In this document: piece after piece, positions 7,957 to 16,819 of the stretch
Position numbering within the stretch: position 1 is the first letter of the stretch
Layout: every line of letters begins with the position of its first letter
Origin: Streptomyces sp. GS7
Lineage (GTDB): Bacteria; Actinomycetota; Actinomycetes; Streptomycetales; Streptomycetaceae
Assembly: GCF_009834125.1 (NCBI RefSeq)
Contig: NZ_CP047146.1
Location: 806,001 to 870,000 of the forward strand
Direction of reading: 5' to 3'
Length of the DNA stretch: 64,000 nt
The notes under the pieces: model-generated
The model's database searches: none
Seen by the model: the letters and a program-made list of their open reading frames with translations, nothing else
What the model was told of the DNA's origin: nothing
Program-made: the position numbers and the translations under genes

Positions 7957-8246
7957 GGTGATCACCGCCTGCGGTGGGGAGTCGGCTTCCCGGACCCGCC
8001 GTTCGGGCCCGGTGAACATCACCGTGCCGCATTCCGCCGCCGCCCGCTCCGGGCTGTGGACAGCCCCGGGATTGTGGACAACTCCGTCACCCGCCCACCG
8101 GGCTGCCCCCGGCTACCGGGCTACCCGGCTGCTTCCCCCCCCGGGTCACCGGGCCGCTTCGGTCACCCGCCCGGCCGGTCACGCGGGCGGGGCCGGCGCC
8201 CCGGCTTCCCCGGCCTTCCCCGGGCGTCTCCCGGCATCCTCCGCCG

Positions 8247-9080
8247 CTACGGCAGCTCGATGCCCAGGTCCCAGCCCTGGTGCGCGTCGGTGCACAGGCA
8301 GTCGCGGGCGGTGTTCTCGGGGAGGGCGGCGACCGTGTCGAAGAGGACTTCGCGCAGCCGGCCGATGTTCTGGCCGAAGACCTTGAGGACTTCCTCGTGG
8401 GAGACGCCGTCGCCGGTCTCGGTGCCCGCGTCCAGGTCGGTGACCAGCGTCAACGAGGTGTAGCAGAGGCTCATTTCGCGGGCCAGGACCGCTTCGGGGT
8501 GGCCGGTCATGCCGACCACCGACCAGCCCTGGGCGGCGTGCCAGCGCGACTCGGCGCGGGTGGAGAAGCGGGGGCCCTCGATGACGACGAGGGTGCCGCC
8601 GTCGACGGGTTCCCAGTCGCGGCCGCGGGCGGCGGTGAGGGCGGCCCGGCGGCCGGTGGGGCAGTACGGGTCGGCGAAGGTGAGGTGCACGACGTTGGGG
8701 ACGCTGCCGTCGGGGAGCGGTTCGCCGTCGAAGTACGTCTGGACGCGGCCCTTGGTGCGGTCGACGAGCTGGTCGGGGACCAGGAGGGTCCCGGGCCCGT
8801 ACTCGGGGCGCAGGCCGCCGACGGCGCACGGGCCGAGGACCTGCCGTACGCCGAGGGAGCGCAGCGCCCACATGTTGGCGCGGTAGTTGATGCGGTGCGG
8901 CGGGAGGTGGTGCCCGCGGCCGTGCCGGGGCAGGAAGGCGACGGAGCGGCCGGCGATCTCGCCCAGGAACAGGGAGTCGCTCGGCGGCCCGTAGGGGGTG
9001 TCCACCGTGATCTCGGTCACGTCGTCGAGGAATGAGTAGAACCCCGACCCGCCGATTACGCCAATCTCCGCGTCAGCCAT
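8247..9080 (-). CDS. mtnP: S-methyl-5'-thioadenosine phosphorylase
   Basis: The enzyme cleaves methylthioadenosine, a by-product of polyamine and methionine-derived pathways, to adenine and methylthioribose-1-phosphate with phosphate. The 277-residue protein has the PNP/MTAP fold: the phosphate-binding start IGVIGGSGFYSFLDD, FLPRHGRGHHLPPHRINYRA, an LVPDQLVDRTKG segment, and VIEGPRFSTRAESRWH followed by GMTGHPEAVLAREM. ATG 9080 was chosen because it directly precedes the conserved start; a GTG 9 nt upstream is equally possible and neither has a strong ribosome site. It lies downstream of the FmdB/Ruc-like gene on the same strand, separated by a terminator-like hairpin, so it is probably transcribed separately. 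Confidence 0.92.
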   Translation of the reverse strand: MADAEIGVIGGSGFYSFLDDVTEITVDTPYGPPSDSLFLGEIAGRSVAFLPRHGRGHHLPPHRINYRANMWALRSLGVRQVLGPCAVGGLRPEYGPGTLLVPDQLVDRTKGRVQTYFDGEPLPDGSVPNVVHLTFADPYCPTGRRAALTAARGRDWEPVDGGTLVVIEGPRFSTRAESRWHAAQGWSVVGMTGHPEAVLAREMSLCYTSLTLVTDLDAGTETGDGVSHEEVLKVFGQNIGRLREVLFDTVAALPENTARDCLCTDAHQGWDLGIELP

Positions 9081-9175
9081 GCCGGTCACACTATCGGGCG
9101 TCGTCGGACGCGGTGCCGGGCCGGGGGTGCACCGCGGGAACGCCGGGACGCCCGGCCCCGCGCCCCGAACGCGGC

Positions 9176-9213
9176 GGACCCCGCGGCCCCCTCTGGAGGG
9201 GGTGGCGGGGTCC
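9176..9213 (-). terminator. Hairpin downstream of the FmdB/Ruc-like gene
   Basis: Nested inverted repeats GGACCCCGC ... GCGGGGTCC with an inner CCCCCTC/GAGGGGG stem lie just past the stop codon at 9227. There is no T-tract, as is usual in this GC class. Confidence 0.6.
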
Positions 9214-9226
9214 GGAGGAGCAGAGG

Positions 9227-9574
9227 TCAGGCGGCGGAGCTGGTGCTCGCCGAGCCCGAGGTGCCGGCAGTCGCCGCGGCCGACGGCTTGCTGTCCGAGG
9301 AACCGCTCGACGAGGAGCTGCTCGACGAGGAGTCGGACGAGGACGCCGAGCCGGTCGACGAGGAGGAACTCTTGGCGGGGCTGCTGCTGGACGACGAGCC
9401 GCGGCTGTCGTTGCGGTAGAAGCCCGAGCCCTTGAAGACGATGCCGACCGCGGAGAACACCTTCTTGAGGCGTCCGTTGCAGCTGGGGCACTCGGTGAGC
9501 GCGTCGTCGGTGAACTTCTGGACGGCCTCAAGGCCCTCGCCGCACGCGGTGCACTGGTACTGGTAGGTCGGCAC
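9227..9574 (-). CDS. FmdB/Ruc-like zinc-ribbon protein under a CIRCE operator
   Basis: A 115-residue protein. Residues 1-55 form an FmdB-type zinc ribbon (VPTYQYQCTACGEG with CPSCNG as the second Cys pair). The rest is a disordered tail of about 55 residues that is almost all Ser, Gly and Ala. The GTG at 9574 is fixed by AGGAGG and by the conserved start. The mycobacterial homologue Rv0991c (Ruc) is a redox-regulated chaperone induced by heat through HrcA; it has the same layout of four zinc-binding Cys followed by a disordered tail. The near-perfect CIRCE box directly upstream (9586-9612) strongly supports the same role here. A formamidase-regulator function, from the old FmdB name, is not supported. 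Confidence 0.85.
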   Translation of the reverse strand: MPTYQYQCTACGEGLEAVQKFTDDALTECPSCNGRLKKVFSAVGIVFKGSGFYRNDSRGSSSSSSPAKSSSSSTGSASSSDSSSSSSSSSGSSDSKPSAAATAGTSGSASTSSAA

Positions 9575-9585
9575 TTGACTTCCTC

Positions 9586-9612
9586 CTGGCACTCTCACTC
9601 GTTGAGTGCTAA
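9586..9612. promoter_or_regulatory. CIRCE element (HrcA operator)
   Basis: Read on the minus strand this is TTAGCACTC-N9-GAGTGCCAG, 16 of 18 positions matching the HrcA consensus TTAGCACTC-N9-GAGTGCTAA. It sits 12 nt upstream of the GTG at 9574 and overlaps the ribosome site, the arrangement seen before HrcA-controlled chaperone genes. It predicts heat-shock derepression of the zinc-ribbon gene. Confidence 0.88.
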
Positions 9613-9750
9613 CGACGCTCCATATTGCAGTATTCCCGCGCATCAGTCCACCGTGACCGGCATACGGTGACCGACCCCACGTCCGACTCCACGTCCGGCT
9701 CCCGTCCGGAGCGGCGGCCGGTTCCGGGCCCGGTACCGCACCTGGTCCGG

Positions 9751-9787
9751 CCTCCGGGCCGGACGCCCGTCGCGTCCGGCCCGGAGG
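9751..9787 (-). terminator. Terminator hairpin of the MFS permease gene
   Basis: A perfect 15-bp stem CCTCCGGGCCGGACG / CGTCCGGCCCGGAGG with a 7-nt loop begins 5 nt beyond the MFS stop codon at 9792 and lies between it and the next gene on that strand. Confidence 0.7.
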
Positions 9788-9791
9788 TCCG

Positions 9792-11138
9792 TCAGGCGTT
9801 CGCCAGTTCGCGGTCGCGGTCGTCGAGGGCCGGCCCGGAGGCGCCGTCGGCGCTGTCCGCCGACCCGGCGACCACCTTCGAGGCCCGCGGCAGCAGGTGC
9901 GCCCGCAGCGCCAGCAGCACGATCAGGGCCAGCGCGGTGCCGGCCAGCGGCACCAGGAATCCGGTGCTCGGGCCGAAGCGGTCCGCGAGCTGGCCGGCGG
10001 AGGTGGCCGCGGCGGCCTGGCCCAGTGCGACCGCGCCGGTCAGCCAGGTGAAGGCTTCGGTACGGGCGGCGGCCGGGACCAGCGACTCGACGAGGGTGTA
10101 GCCGGTGATCAGCGCGGGGGCGATGCACAGGCCGACGACCAGGCCGACGGCGCCCAGCAGCGGTACGGAGGCCACCGCCCACAGCGGGGTGGTGGCCAGC
10201 GCCAGCAGCCCGTAGGCGACCAGCAGCCGGCGACGCGGGCCGATCTTCCAGGCGATGGCGCCGCAGGCAATGCCGGCGAGCATGTTGCCGCCGGCGAAGA
10301 TCCCGTAGAGGACGCCGTTGATGCCGGGCTGTCCGATGTGCTCGGTGAGCGCGGTCAGCGAGACCTGCATCCCGCCGAAGACGGAGCCGATGCCGAGGAA
10401 CGCCACGATCAGGACGCGTACGCCGGGGACGGACAGTGCGGAGACGCGCGGGGCGTCGTCGGAGTGCTCCCGGTGGACGGGCGGCTGGGTGCGCCGCTGG
10501 GAGGCGAACAGCAGGCCGCCGGCCAGTGACAGCGCGGCCTCGGCGATCAGGCCGGCGGCCGGGTGGATGCCGGTGCACAGCGCGGTGGCCAGCACCGGGC
10601 CGACGACGAAGGTGAACTCGTCGGTGACCGACTCGAAGGCGGCGGCCGTCGGCATCAGCGGGCTGCCGCCCAGCTTCGCCGCCCAGCGGGCCCGCACCAT
10701 CGGGCCGACCTGCGGCGTCGAGGCGCCCGTGGGGACGGCCACCGCGAGCAGCGCCCACAGGGGGGCGTGCGCGAGGGCCAGGGCGATCAGGGCCGAGACG
10801 CCGGCGACGTGGACGAGGACGCCGGGGATCAGGACGGCGCGCTGGCCGAAGCGGTCGGCGAGCTTGCCGCTCTGCGGGGCGAACAGCGCCATCGAGACGC
10901 CGGTGGCGGCGGAGACCGCGCCGGCGGTGCCGTAGGAGCCGGTGGTGGACTGGACGAGCAGCACGATGCCGATGGTCAGCATCGCGAACGGCTGCCGGGC
11001 CAGGAAGCCGGGCAGCAGGAACGTCCACGCGCCGGGCGTGCCCAACAGTTGTCCGTAACCGGGACGGGGGTCCTTGACCGCGGATGCCACGGCCGGGCCT
11101 TTCTGCCGCCTGGTAGCGCTGCCCCGAGAGGTCGTCAC
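9792..11138 (-). CDS. MFS transporter
   Basis: A 448-residue integral membrane protein with about 12 helices in two halves and an MFS signature after helix 2 (GKLADRFGQRAVLIPG) repeated in the second half (GQLADRFGPSTGF). The first half ends in a Thr/Pro/His-rich loop (QRRTQPPVHREHSDDAPRVS). The tail is charged and soluble (ALDDRDRELANA). This resembles small-molecule or sugar efflux MFS proteins, but no motif indicates the substrate. GTG 11138 is used; a GTG at 11090, preceded by AGAAAGG and followed by the first conserved region, may be the true start and would shorten the protein by 16 residues. The gene stands alone, with a terminator downstream. Confidence 0.85.
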   Translation of the reverse strand: MTTSRGSATRRQKGPAVASAVKDPRPGYGQLLGTPGAWTFLLPGFLARQPFAMLTIGIVLLVQSTTGSYGTAGAVSAATGVSMALFAPQSGKLADRFGQRAVLIPGVLVHVAGVSALIALALAHAPLWALLAVAVPTGASTPQVGPMVRARWAAKLGGSPLMPTAAAFESVTDEFTFVVGPVLATALCTGIHPAAGLIAEAALSLAGGLLFASQRRTQPPVHREHSDDAPRVSALSVPGVRVLIVAFLGIGSVFGGMQVSLTALTEHIGQPGINGVLYGIFAGGNMLAGIACGAIAWKIGPRRRLLVAYGLLALATTPLWAVASVPLLGAVGLVVGLCIAPALITGYTLVESLVPAAARTEAFTWLTGAVALGQAAAATSAGQLADRFGPSTGFLVPLAGTALALIVLLALRAHLLPRASKVVAGSADSADGASGPALDDRDRELANA

Positions 11139-11455
11139 GGGTACGCGCCGAGAGCTGTCCTCTCGCGCAGGACCGAGTGATACCGCGTGGTCCGCACCGG
11201 AGGGGTGGCTGCGTGTGGCAGGGGACCGCGGCCGCCGAGCGGTCGCGCCAGCTCTGCGTCAGGCAGAGTTGGTTCGTAATCCGTCAAAAAATTTCTGTCT
11301 TCATACTACAGGTCGAAAGCCGTGAAGCCCTGGGATTAACCAGGGCTTCATCGGGATTTCCTTGGGTTCCGTGGAGAGATACAGCACATTCGCGGCCGGG
11401 CCGGGCAAGCCGGGCTGCGCACGGGGCCGGGACCGGCCGACCCCTGCGCCCCGGC
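11139..11455. other. Intergenic, with an unusually AT-rich stretch and a hairpin
   Basis: No gene was found. Positions 11275-11325 are much lower in GC than the rest and include an A6/T3 stretch; they are followed by the hairpin annotated at 11324-11349. The remainder is leader DNA of the MFS gene and the 3' flank of the antiporter gene. Confidence 0.5.
11324..11349. terminator. Perfect 10-bp stem-loop, terminator-like
   Basis: GAAGCCCTGG-GATTAA-CCAGGGCTTC lies in the gap between the antiporter gene, which ends at 11456, and the MFS start. Orientation suits the antiporter transcript arriving on the minus strand, and A-rich DNA (T-rich on that transcript) lies beyond it near 11280-11320. Confidence 0.55.
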
Positions 11456-12982
11456 TCAGCCGCGCCGGGGCTGCCGGCCGGCCTCCTCCGGGGGCGCGCC
11501 GGAACCCAGCCAGCCGGCCAGCTTGCCGCCCTGCGAGACGGCCTGGAGTCGCCGCTCGGCCGCGTCGCGCACCGGGTCGGTGGCGACCACCAGCAGTTCG
11601 TCGCCGCGCCGCAGCACGGTGGTGGGGGAGGGGACGAAGCTGGCGCCGTCCCGTACGACGAGGGTGACCGCGGCGCCCGCCGGCATCCGCAGTTCGCCGA
11701 CCTCGACGCCGTGCATGCGGGAGGTGGTCCCTATCGACGTCGACAGCAGATGGCCGCGCAGCCGCTCCAGGGGTGCCGACTCGATGCCCAGGTCGGCGGC
11801 CTCCTCACCCTCGCCGAGCCGCAGCCGGCGGGCCAGCCACGGGAGGGTCGGCCCCTGGATGAGGGTGTAGACGACGACCAGGACGAAGACGATGTTGAAG
11901 ACCGTCTCGCTGCCGGGGACGTCGCTCACCATCGGGATGGTGGCCAGCACGATCGGCACCGCGCCGCGCAGCCCGGCCCAGGACAGCAGAGTCTTCTCCC
12001 GCCACGGCACCCCGAACGGCAGCAGTGAGGTGAAGACGGACAGCGGCCGGGCCACGAGCGTCAGGATCATGCCGATGAGCAGTGCCGGCACGATGTCGTC
12101 GAGCAGGTTGTGCGGGGTGACGAGCAGACCCAGCAGCACGAACATCCCGATCTGGCCGATCCAGCCGACCCCCTCGGCGAACCCGCGAGTGGCCGGGGCG
12201 TGCGGCAGCTTGGCGTTGCCGAGGACGACCGCGGCCAGGTAGACGGCGAGGAAGCCGGAGCCGTGCGCCAGCGCGCCGGCCGCGTACGCGGAGACGGCGA
12301 TGGCCATCACGGCGATCGGGTAGAGGCCGGAGGCGGGCAGTGCCACATGCCGCATGCCGTAGGCGCCGAGCCAGCCGATGGCCAGTCCGATGGCGGCGCC
12401 GATGGCCAGCTCCAGCGCTATCTCGCCGAGGAGGACGTACCAGTGCTCGATCGGGCCGGCGGTGGAGAAGGCGACGACGAGGATGACCACCGGGGCGTCG
12501 TTGAAGCCGGACTCGGCCTCCAGGACACCGGTCAGCCGGGACGGCAGCGGCACGCTGCGCAGGACCGAGAAGACGGCCGCGGCGTCCGTGGAGGAGACCA
12601 CCGCGCCGATCAGCAGGGCCTGGCGCCATTCGAGTCCGGCGAGGTAGTGCGCGCCGGCCGCGGTGACCCCCACGCTCACCGCGACGCCGAACGTCGAGAG
12701 CACCGCGGCCTGGGGCAGTGCCGGTTTTATCTCTTTCCACTTGGTGCCCAGGCCGCCCTCGGCGAGGATCACCACCAGGGCCGCGTAGCCCAGGAGTTGG
12801 GTCAGTTCGGCGTTGTCGAAGACGATGCCGCCGATGCCGTCCTGTCCGATGGCGATGCCTATCCCCAGGTAGATGAGCAGGCTGGGGAGCCCGCTGCGCG
12901 AGGAGAGCCGTACTGCGGCGACGGCGATGAGCAGTACGAGCGAGCAGACCAGCAGGAGTTCGTTGAGGTGTTCGACAGTCAG
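11456..12982 (-). CDS. CvrA/NhaP2-type potassium(cation)/proton antiporter, apparent CTG start
   Basis: The 508-residue CPA1 protein exchanges K+ or other cations for protons. About 12 helices include ILAEGGLGTKW and the conserved ESGFNDAPVVILV; a cytoplasmic TrkA-C/RCK_C domain follows (VEVGELRMPAGAAVTLVVRD ... RRGDELLVVATDP). The first two helices (LNELLLVCSLVLLIAVAAVR; SLLIYLGIGIAIGQDGIG) are encoded in frame upstream of the first GTG at 12775, but no ATG, GTG or TTG exists between the upstream stop and that GTG. The only placed start is CTG at 12980-12982, 7 nt after GAGGAAGGA and reading LTVEHLNELLL. An AT-rich promoter region (13020-13080) lies upstream. Starting at 12775 would delete the first helices. 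Confidence 0.85.
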   Translation of the reverse strand: MTVEHLNELLLVCSLVLLIAVAAVRLSSRSGLPSLLIYLGIGIAIGQDGIGGIVFDNAELTQLLGYAALVVILAEGGLGTKWKEIKPALPQAAVLSTFGVAVSVGVTAAGAHYLAGLEWRQALLIGAVVSSTDAAAVFSVLRSVPLPSRLTGVLEAESGFNDAPVVILVVAFSTAGPIEHWYVLLGEIALELAIGAAIGLAIGWLGAYGMRHVALPASGLYPIAVMAIAVSAYAAGALAHGSGFLAVYLAAVVLGNAKLPHAPATRGFAEGVGWIGQIGMFVLLGLLVTPHNLLDDIVPALLIGMILTLVARPLSVFTSLLPFGVPWREKTLLSWAGLRGAVPIVLATIPMVSDVPGSETVFNIVFVLVVVYTLIQGPTLPWLARRLRLGEGEEAADLGIESAPLERLRGHLLSTSIGTTSRMHGVEVGELRMPAGAAVTLVVRDGASFVPSPTTVLRRGDELLVVATDPVRDAAERRLQAVSQGGKLAGWLGSGAPPEEAGRQPRRG

Positions 12983-13170
12983 GAGCTGATCCTTCCTCGC
13001 GCGGATCGGGGCGGACGGGTGGGTGGTCCTTACCGTATCTAGTTACTGACCCTAACAATTTACCAGTGCTTGAAAGTTTGATGTGCTGGCGGTGACTCCG
13101 CGTAGGGGTCGCACAGGCCGTGCGCCTATGGTTGCTCCAGCACTCCCACCCTGCCCCTCGAAGGACAGAG

Positions 13171-15885
13171 ATGCCCGCCAACAAGTCCGGACCGGCCCCC
13201 AAAAAGAAAAAGGGGCGGCGTGGCCGCCTCGTCGCGCTCATGGTCGTGCTGCTGCTCGTGGCGGGCATCGGCTTCGGCGCGTACTGGAGCGTCAGCACCG
13301 TGCGCGCGTCCCTCCCGGAGACCACCGGGGCGCTCAAACTCCCGGGCCTGACCGATCCGGTGGACGTCGTGCGCGACGCCAACGGCATTCCGCAGATCTA
13401 CGCCGACACCGACCAGGACCTCTTCCGTGCCCAGGGATACGTCCAGGCCCAGGACCGGTTCTGGGAGATGGACGTCCGCCGGCACATGACCGCCGGCCGG
13501 CTTTCGGAAATGTTCGGCAAGAGTCAGGTCAAGACCGACGAGTTCCTGCGGACCCTCGGCTGGCACGAAGTGGCACAGAAGGAATACGACACCAAGCTGT
13601 CGGCCGACACCAAGAAGAACCTCCAGGCGTACTCCGCGGGCGTCAACGCCTACCTCAAGGACCATCAGGGCTCGGCGCTGTCCCTGGAGTACGCGGCGCT
13701 CGGCTTCGAGAACGACTACAAGCCCGAGAAGTGGACCCCGGTCGACTCGGTGGCCTGGCTCAAGGCGATGGCCTGGGACCTGCGCGGCAACATGCAGGAG
13801 GAGATCGACCGCGCCCTGATGACCAGCCGGTTCACCCCGGCCCAGATCGACCAGCTCTACCCGGCCTACCCGTACCAGCGGAACCGGCCGATCGTCGACG
13901 GCGGCGCGGTCGACCCGGCCACCAAGGAGTTCGACCCCAAGGCCACCGCCGGCAGCACCTCCGCCGGCAGCCCGGGCGCGGCCAGCGCGCGGGTCCACTC
14001 GCAGCTCTCCACGCTGTCCACCACCCTCGACAAGATCCCGGCGCTGCTCGGCCCCAACGGCAACGGCATCGGCTCCAACTCCTGGGTCGTCTCAGGGGAG
14101 CACACCACCACCGGCAAGCCGCTGCTCGCCAACGACCCGCACCTGGCGCCGCAGATGCCCTCGCTCTGGTACCAGATGGGCCTGCACTGCCGCACCACCG
14201 GCCCCAAGTGCAACTACGACGTCGCCGGCTTCACCTTCTCCGGCATGCCCGGCGTCGTCATCGGCCACAACCAGAACATCTCCTGGGGCATGACCAACCT
14301 CGGCGCGGACGTCACCGACCTGTGCCTGGAGAAGATCAACGCCGACGGTTACCTCTACGACGGCAAGCAGCAGCCCTTCATCACGCGCAAGGAGACCATC
14401 AAGGTCGCCGGCGGGGAGAGCCGCCAGATCACCGTCCGCGCCACCAACAACGGCCCGATCGTCTCCGACCGCGACGACGAGCTGGCCGGCGTCGGCAAGG
14501 ACGCCCCGGTGGCCAACGGCGCCCCGGACCGCGGCGACGGCTACGCCGTATCGCTGCGCTGGACCGCCCTGGACCCCGGCAAGACCATGGACGCCTTCTT
14601 CGAGATCAACCGGTCCAAGGACTGGACGGACTTCCGCAAGGCCGCCGCCGACTTCGAGGTCCCCTCCCAGAACCTGATCTACGCCGACACCAAGGGCAAC
14701 ATCGGCTACCAGGCGCCCGGCAGGATCCCGGTCCGCGGCAAGGGCGACGGCAGCTACCCGGCGCCCGGCTGGGACCCCGCCTACCAGTGGACCGGCTACA
14801 TCCCGCAGAGCGCGCTGCCGTACGAGTACAACCCCAAGCGCGGCTTCATCGTCACCGCCAACCAGGCCGTCACCGACGAGAAGTACCCCTACCTGATCAC
14901 CAGGGACTGGGGCTACGGCACCCGCAGCCAGCGGATCAACGACCTCATCGAGTCCAAGATCAAGGACGGCGGCAAGGTCTCCACCGACGACATGCAGACC
15001 TTCCAGAAGGACAACAGCAGCGAGATCGCCCGGCTGCTGACCCCCTACCTGACGAGGATCGACATCAAGGACAAGTACGTCCGCGACGCCCAGCAGCTGC
15101 TCAACGGCTGGGACTTCACCCAGGAGCCCGACTCCGCCGCCGCCGCGTACTTCAACGCCGTCTGGCGCAACACCCTCAAGCTCGCCTTCGGCAACAAGAT
15201 GCCCAAGGAGCTGCGCGTCCAGGGCCAGTGCCTCTACGTCCGCCCGGCCAGCGACACCGGACCCGCCGACGACCAGAACAAGCTGGTCCGCGAATGCGGC
15301 GAGCGGGCCGGCGACACCGCCCAGCCCGACGGTGGCGACCGCTGGTACGAGGTCGTCCGCAACATCCTCGACGACCCCAACAACGCCTGGTGGAAGACCG
15401 AGGACCGGCCCGGCCACCCCGGCCTCAAGAACCGCGACCAGCTCCTCGCGCAGGCCATGAAGGACGCCCGCTACGAGCTGACCTCCAAGCTCGGCAAGAA
15501 CATCGACAACTGGACCTGGGGCCGGCTGCACCAGATGGACCTCACCAACCAGACCCTCGGCAAGGACGGGCCGGGCTTCCTCCAGGGCCTGTTCAACCGC
15601 GGCCCGTGGAACCTCGGCGGCGGTGAGGCCGCGGTCGACGCCACCGGCTGGAACGCCTCCGGCGGCTACAAGGTCACCTGGGTCCCGTCCATGCGGATGA
15701 TCGTCAACCTCGCCGACCTCGACAAGTCCCGCTGGATCAACCTCACCGGAGCCTCCGGGCACGCCTACAGCGCCCACTACTACGACCAGACCGACAAGTG
15801 GGCCAAGGGCGAACTCCTCCCCTGGGCGTTCGGCGAAGAGGCCGTCAAGAAGGCGGGCAAGGAGACGCTGACGCTGTCGCCGTAA
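13171..15885 (+). CDS. Membrane-anchored penicillin-acylase-family Ntn hydrolase
   Basis: The 904-residue precursor starts at ATG 13171 after GAAGGACAG. Residues 1-20 are Lys-rich (KKKKGRRGR), followed by one hydrophobic segment (LVALMVVLLLVAGIGFGAYW), a membrane anchor or uncleaved signal. The alpha-chain region has RAQGYVQAQDRFWEMDVRR; a Gly/Ser/Ala spacer precedes the autocatalytic Gly301-Ser302 site (NGIGSNSWVVSG), making Ser302 the N-terminal nucleophile of a 603-residue beta chain. LLANDPHL and SWGMTNLGADVTDL are family motifs. Such enzymes deacylate penicillins, lipopeptides or acyl-homoserine lactones. Substrate cannot be read from the sequence. It is monocistronic and extracellular or periplasm-facing. 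Confidence 0.92.
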   Translation: MPANKSGPAPKKKKGRRGRLVALMVVLLLVAGIGFGAYWSVSTVRASLPETTGALKLPGLTDPVDVVRDANGIPQIYADTDQDLFRAQGYVQAQDRFWEMDVRRHMTAGRLSEMFGKSQVKTDEFLRTLGWHEVAQKEYDTKLSADTKKNLQAYSAGVNAYLKDHQGSALSLEYAALGFENDYKPEKWTPVDSVAWLKAMAWDLRGNMQEEIDRALMTSRFTPAQIDQLYPAYPYQRNRPIVDGGAVDPATKEFDPKATAGSTSAGSPGAASARVHSQLSTLSTTLDKIPALLGPNGNGIGSNSWVVSGEHTTTGKPLLANDPHLAPQMPSLWYQMGLHCRTTGPKCNYDVAGFTFSGMPGVVIGHNQNISWGMTNLGADVTDLCLEKINADGYLYDGKQQPFITRKETIKVAGGESRQITVRATNNGPIVSDRDDELAGVGKDAPVANGAPDRGDGYAVSLRWTALDPGKTMDAFFEINRSKDWTDFRKAAADFEVPSQNLIYADTKGNIGYQAPGRIPVRGKGDGSYPAPGWDPAYQWTGYIPQSALPYEYNPKRGFIVTANQAVTDEKYPYLITRDWGYGTRSQRINDLIESKIKDGGKVSTDDMQTFQKDNSSEIARLLTPYLTRIDIKDKYVRDAQQLLNGWDFTQEPDSAAAAYFNAVWRNTLKLAFGNKMPKELRVQGQCLYVRPASDTGPADDQNKLVRECGERAGDTAQPDGGDRWYEVVRNILDDPNNAWWKTEDRPGHPGLKNRDQLLAQAMKDARYELTSKLGKNIDNWTWGRLHQMDLTNQTLGKDGPGFLQGLFNRGPWNLGGGEAAVDATGWNASGGYKVTWVPSMRMIVNLADLDKSRWINLTGASGHAYSAHYYDQTDKWAKGELLPWAFGEEAVKKAGKETLTLSP

Positions 15886-16127
15886 CACCGCGCCGCCCCC
15901 CCGCCACGGGGCGCGCCACCGCCACCGGGCGGGCCGGATCCCTCCGGCCCGCCCGACCGCGTTACGGGCCCAACCGTCCTGCAGGACGCGGGAGTTCGGC
16001 GATTTCCGGCCTTTTCGGGGCGCCTTTCGACGCGTTCTCGCCGGTTTCTCGCCGGTTTCTCTCCGTGCGCTCTCCGTGCGCTCTCCGCGTTCTCGCCAGG
16101 TTCCGCGGAGTTCCCCCGCCCCGCCGC

Positions 16128-16739
16128 TCAGTGCCGGAAGCGGTGCACCCCCGAGGGCGTCACCGCCGCGTGCACCCGGCGGTCGTGCGGCTCCGCCGGG
16201 ACCTCGTCCAGCACCTCGCCGTCGTGCAGCAGCACCACCAGCGACGTCCGCGCACCGGCCCGCTCCAGCCGCGCCAGCACCCGGTCGTACGAGCCGCCGC
16301 CGCGCCCCAGCCGCAGGCCCGTACGGTCCACCGCCAGCCCCGGCAGCAGCACCACGTCCGCCCGCGTCACGGCCTCCGGCGTCAGCCGCGGGCCGTCCGG
16401 CTCGTGCAGCCCCCAGCCCGCCGGGACCAGGTGCTCGGCACCCTCGTACACCGCCCAGTCCAGATCGTTGTCCGGCAGCAGGACCGGCAGCAGCACCCGC
16501 ACCCCGGCCGCCCGCAGCGCGTCGAGCAGCGCCCGGGTGTCCGGCTCACCGCCGATCGACACATACGCCGCGACGGTCGGCCCGGCGCCCTCGGCGGGAC
16601 CCGCCCGCAGCTCGTCCAGCTCCAGCACCCGGCGGGCCAGCGCGGCGCCCCGCTCCGCGACGACGGCGGCCGGCAACGATCTCCTCACCTCCTGGAGATC
16701 CCGCCGCAACCTGCGCTTTCTCTCGTGGTCAACGCTCAC
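16128..16739 (-). CDS. 5-formyltetrahydrofolate cyclo-ligase
   Basis: The ATP-dependent enzyme converts 5-formyl-THF to 5,10-methenyl-THF in folate metabolism. The 203-residue product has KRRLRRDLQEVRRSLP near the N-terminus, VAAYVSIGGEPDT, and the signature VVLLPGLAVDRTGLRLGRGGGSYDR, with PHDRRVHAAVTPSGV at the C-terminus. GTG 16739 is chosen over ATG 16763 because GAGG is 6 nt upstream and the extra eight residues are not conserved. It diverges from galU; the intergenic region is under 100 nt and contains an inverted repeat built on TAACCGG/CCGGTTA. Confidence 0.9.
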   Translation of the reverse strand: MSVDHERKRRLRRDLQEVRRSLPAAVVAERGAALARRVLELDELRAGPAEGAGPTVAAYVSIGGEPDTRALLDALRAAGVRVLLPVLLPDNDLDWAVYEGAEHLVPAGWGLHEPDGPRLTPEAVTRADVVLLPGLAVDRTGLRLGRGGGSYDRVLARLERAGARTSLVVLLHDGEVLDEVPAEPHDRRVHAAVTPSGVHRFRH

Positions 16740-16819
16740 GTGTGGCCTCGCTCGGTCTCTCATGATCTCTTAACCGGACCCTCATCATCGTGCCGTTCGG
16801 CCCGGTTAGGGTGGCGCGC

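Noticed and set aside
14092..15888. 598-codon open frame on the minus strand
   Set aside because: Fully antisense to the penicillin-acylase beta chain, with no domain and a composition that follows from GC-rich codons read backwards.
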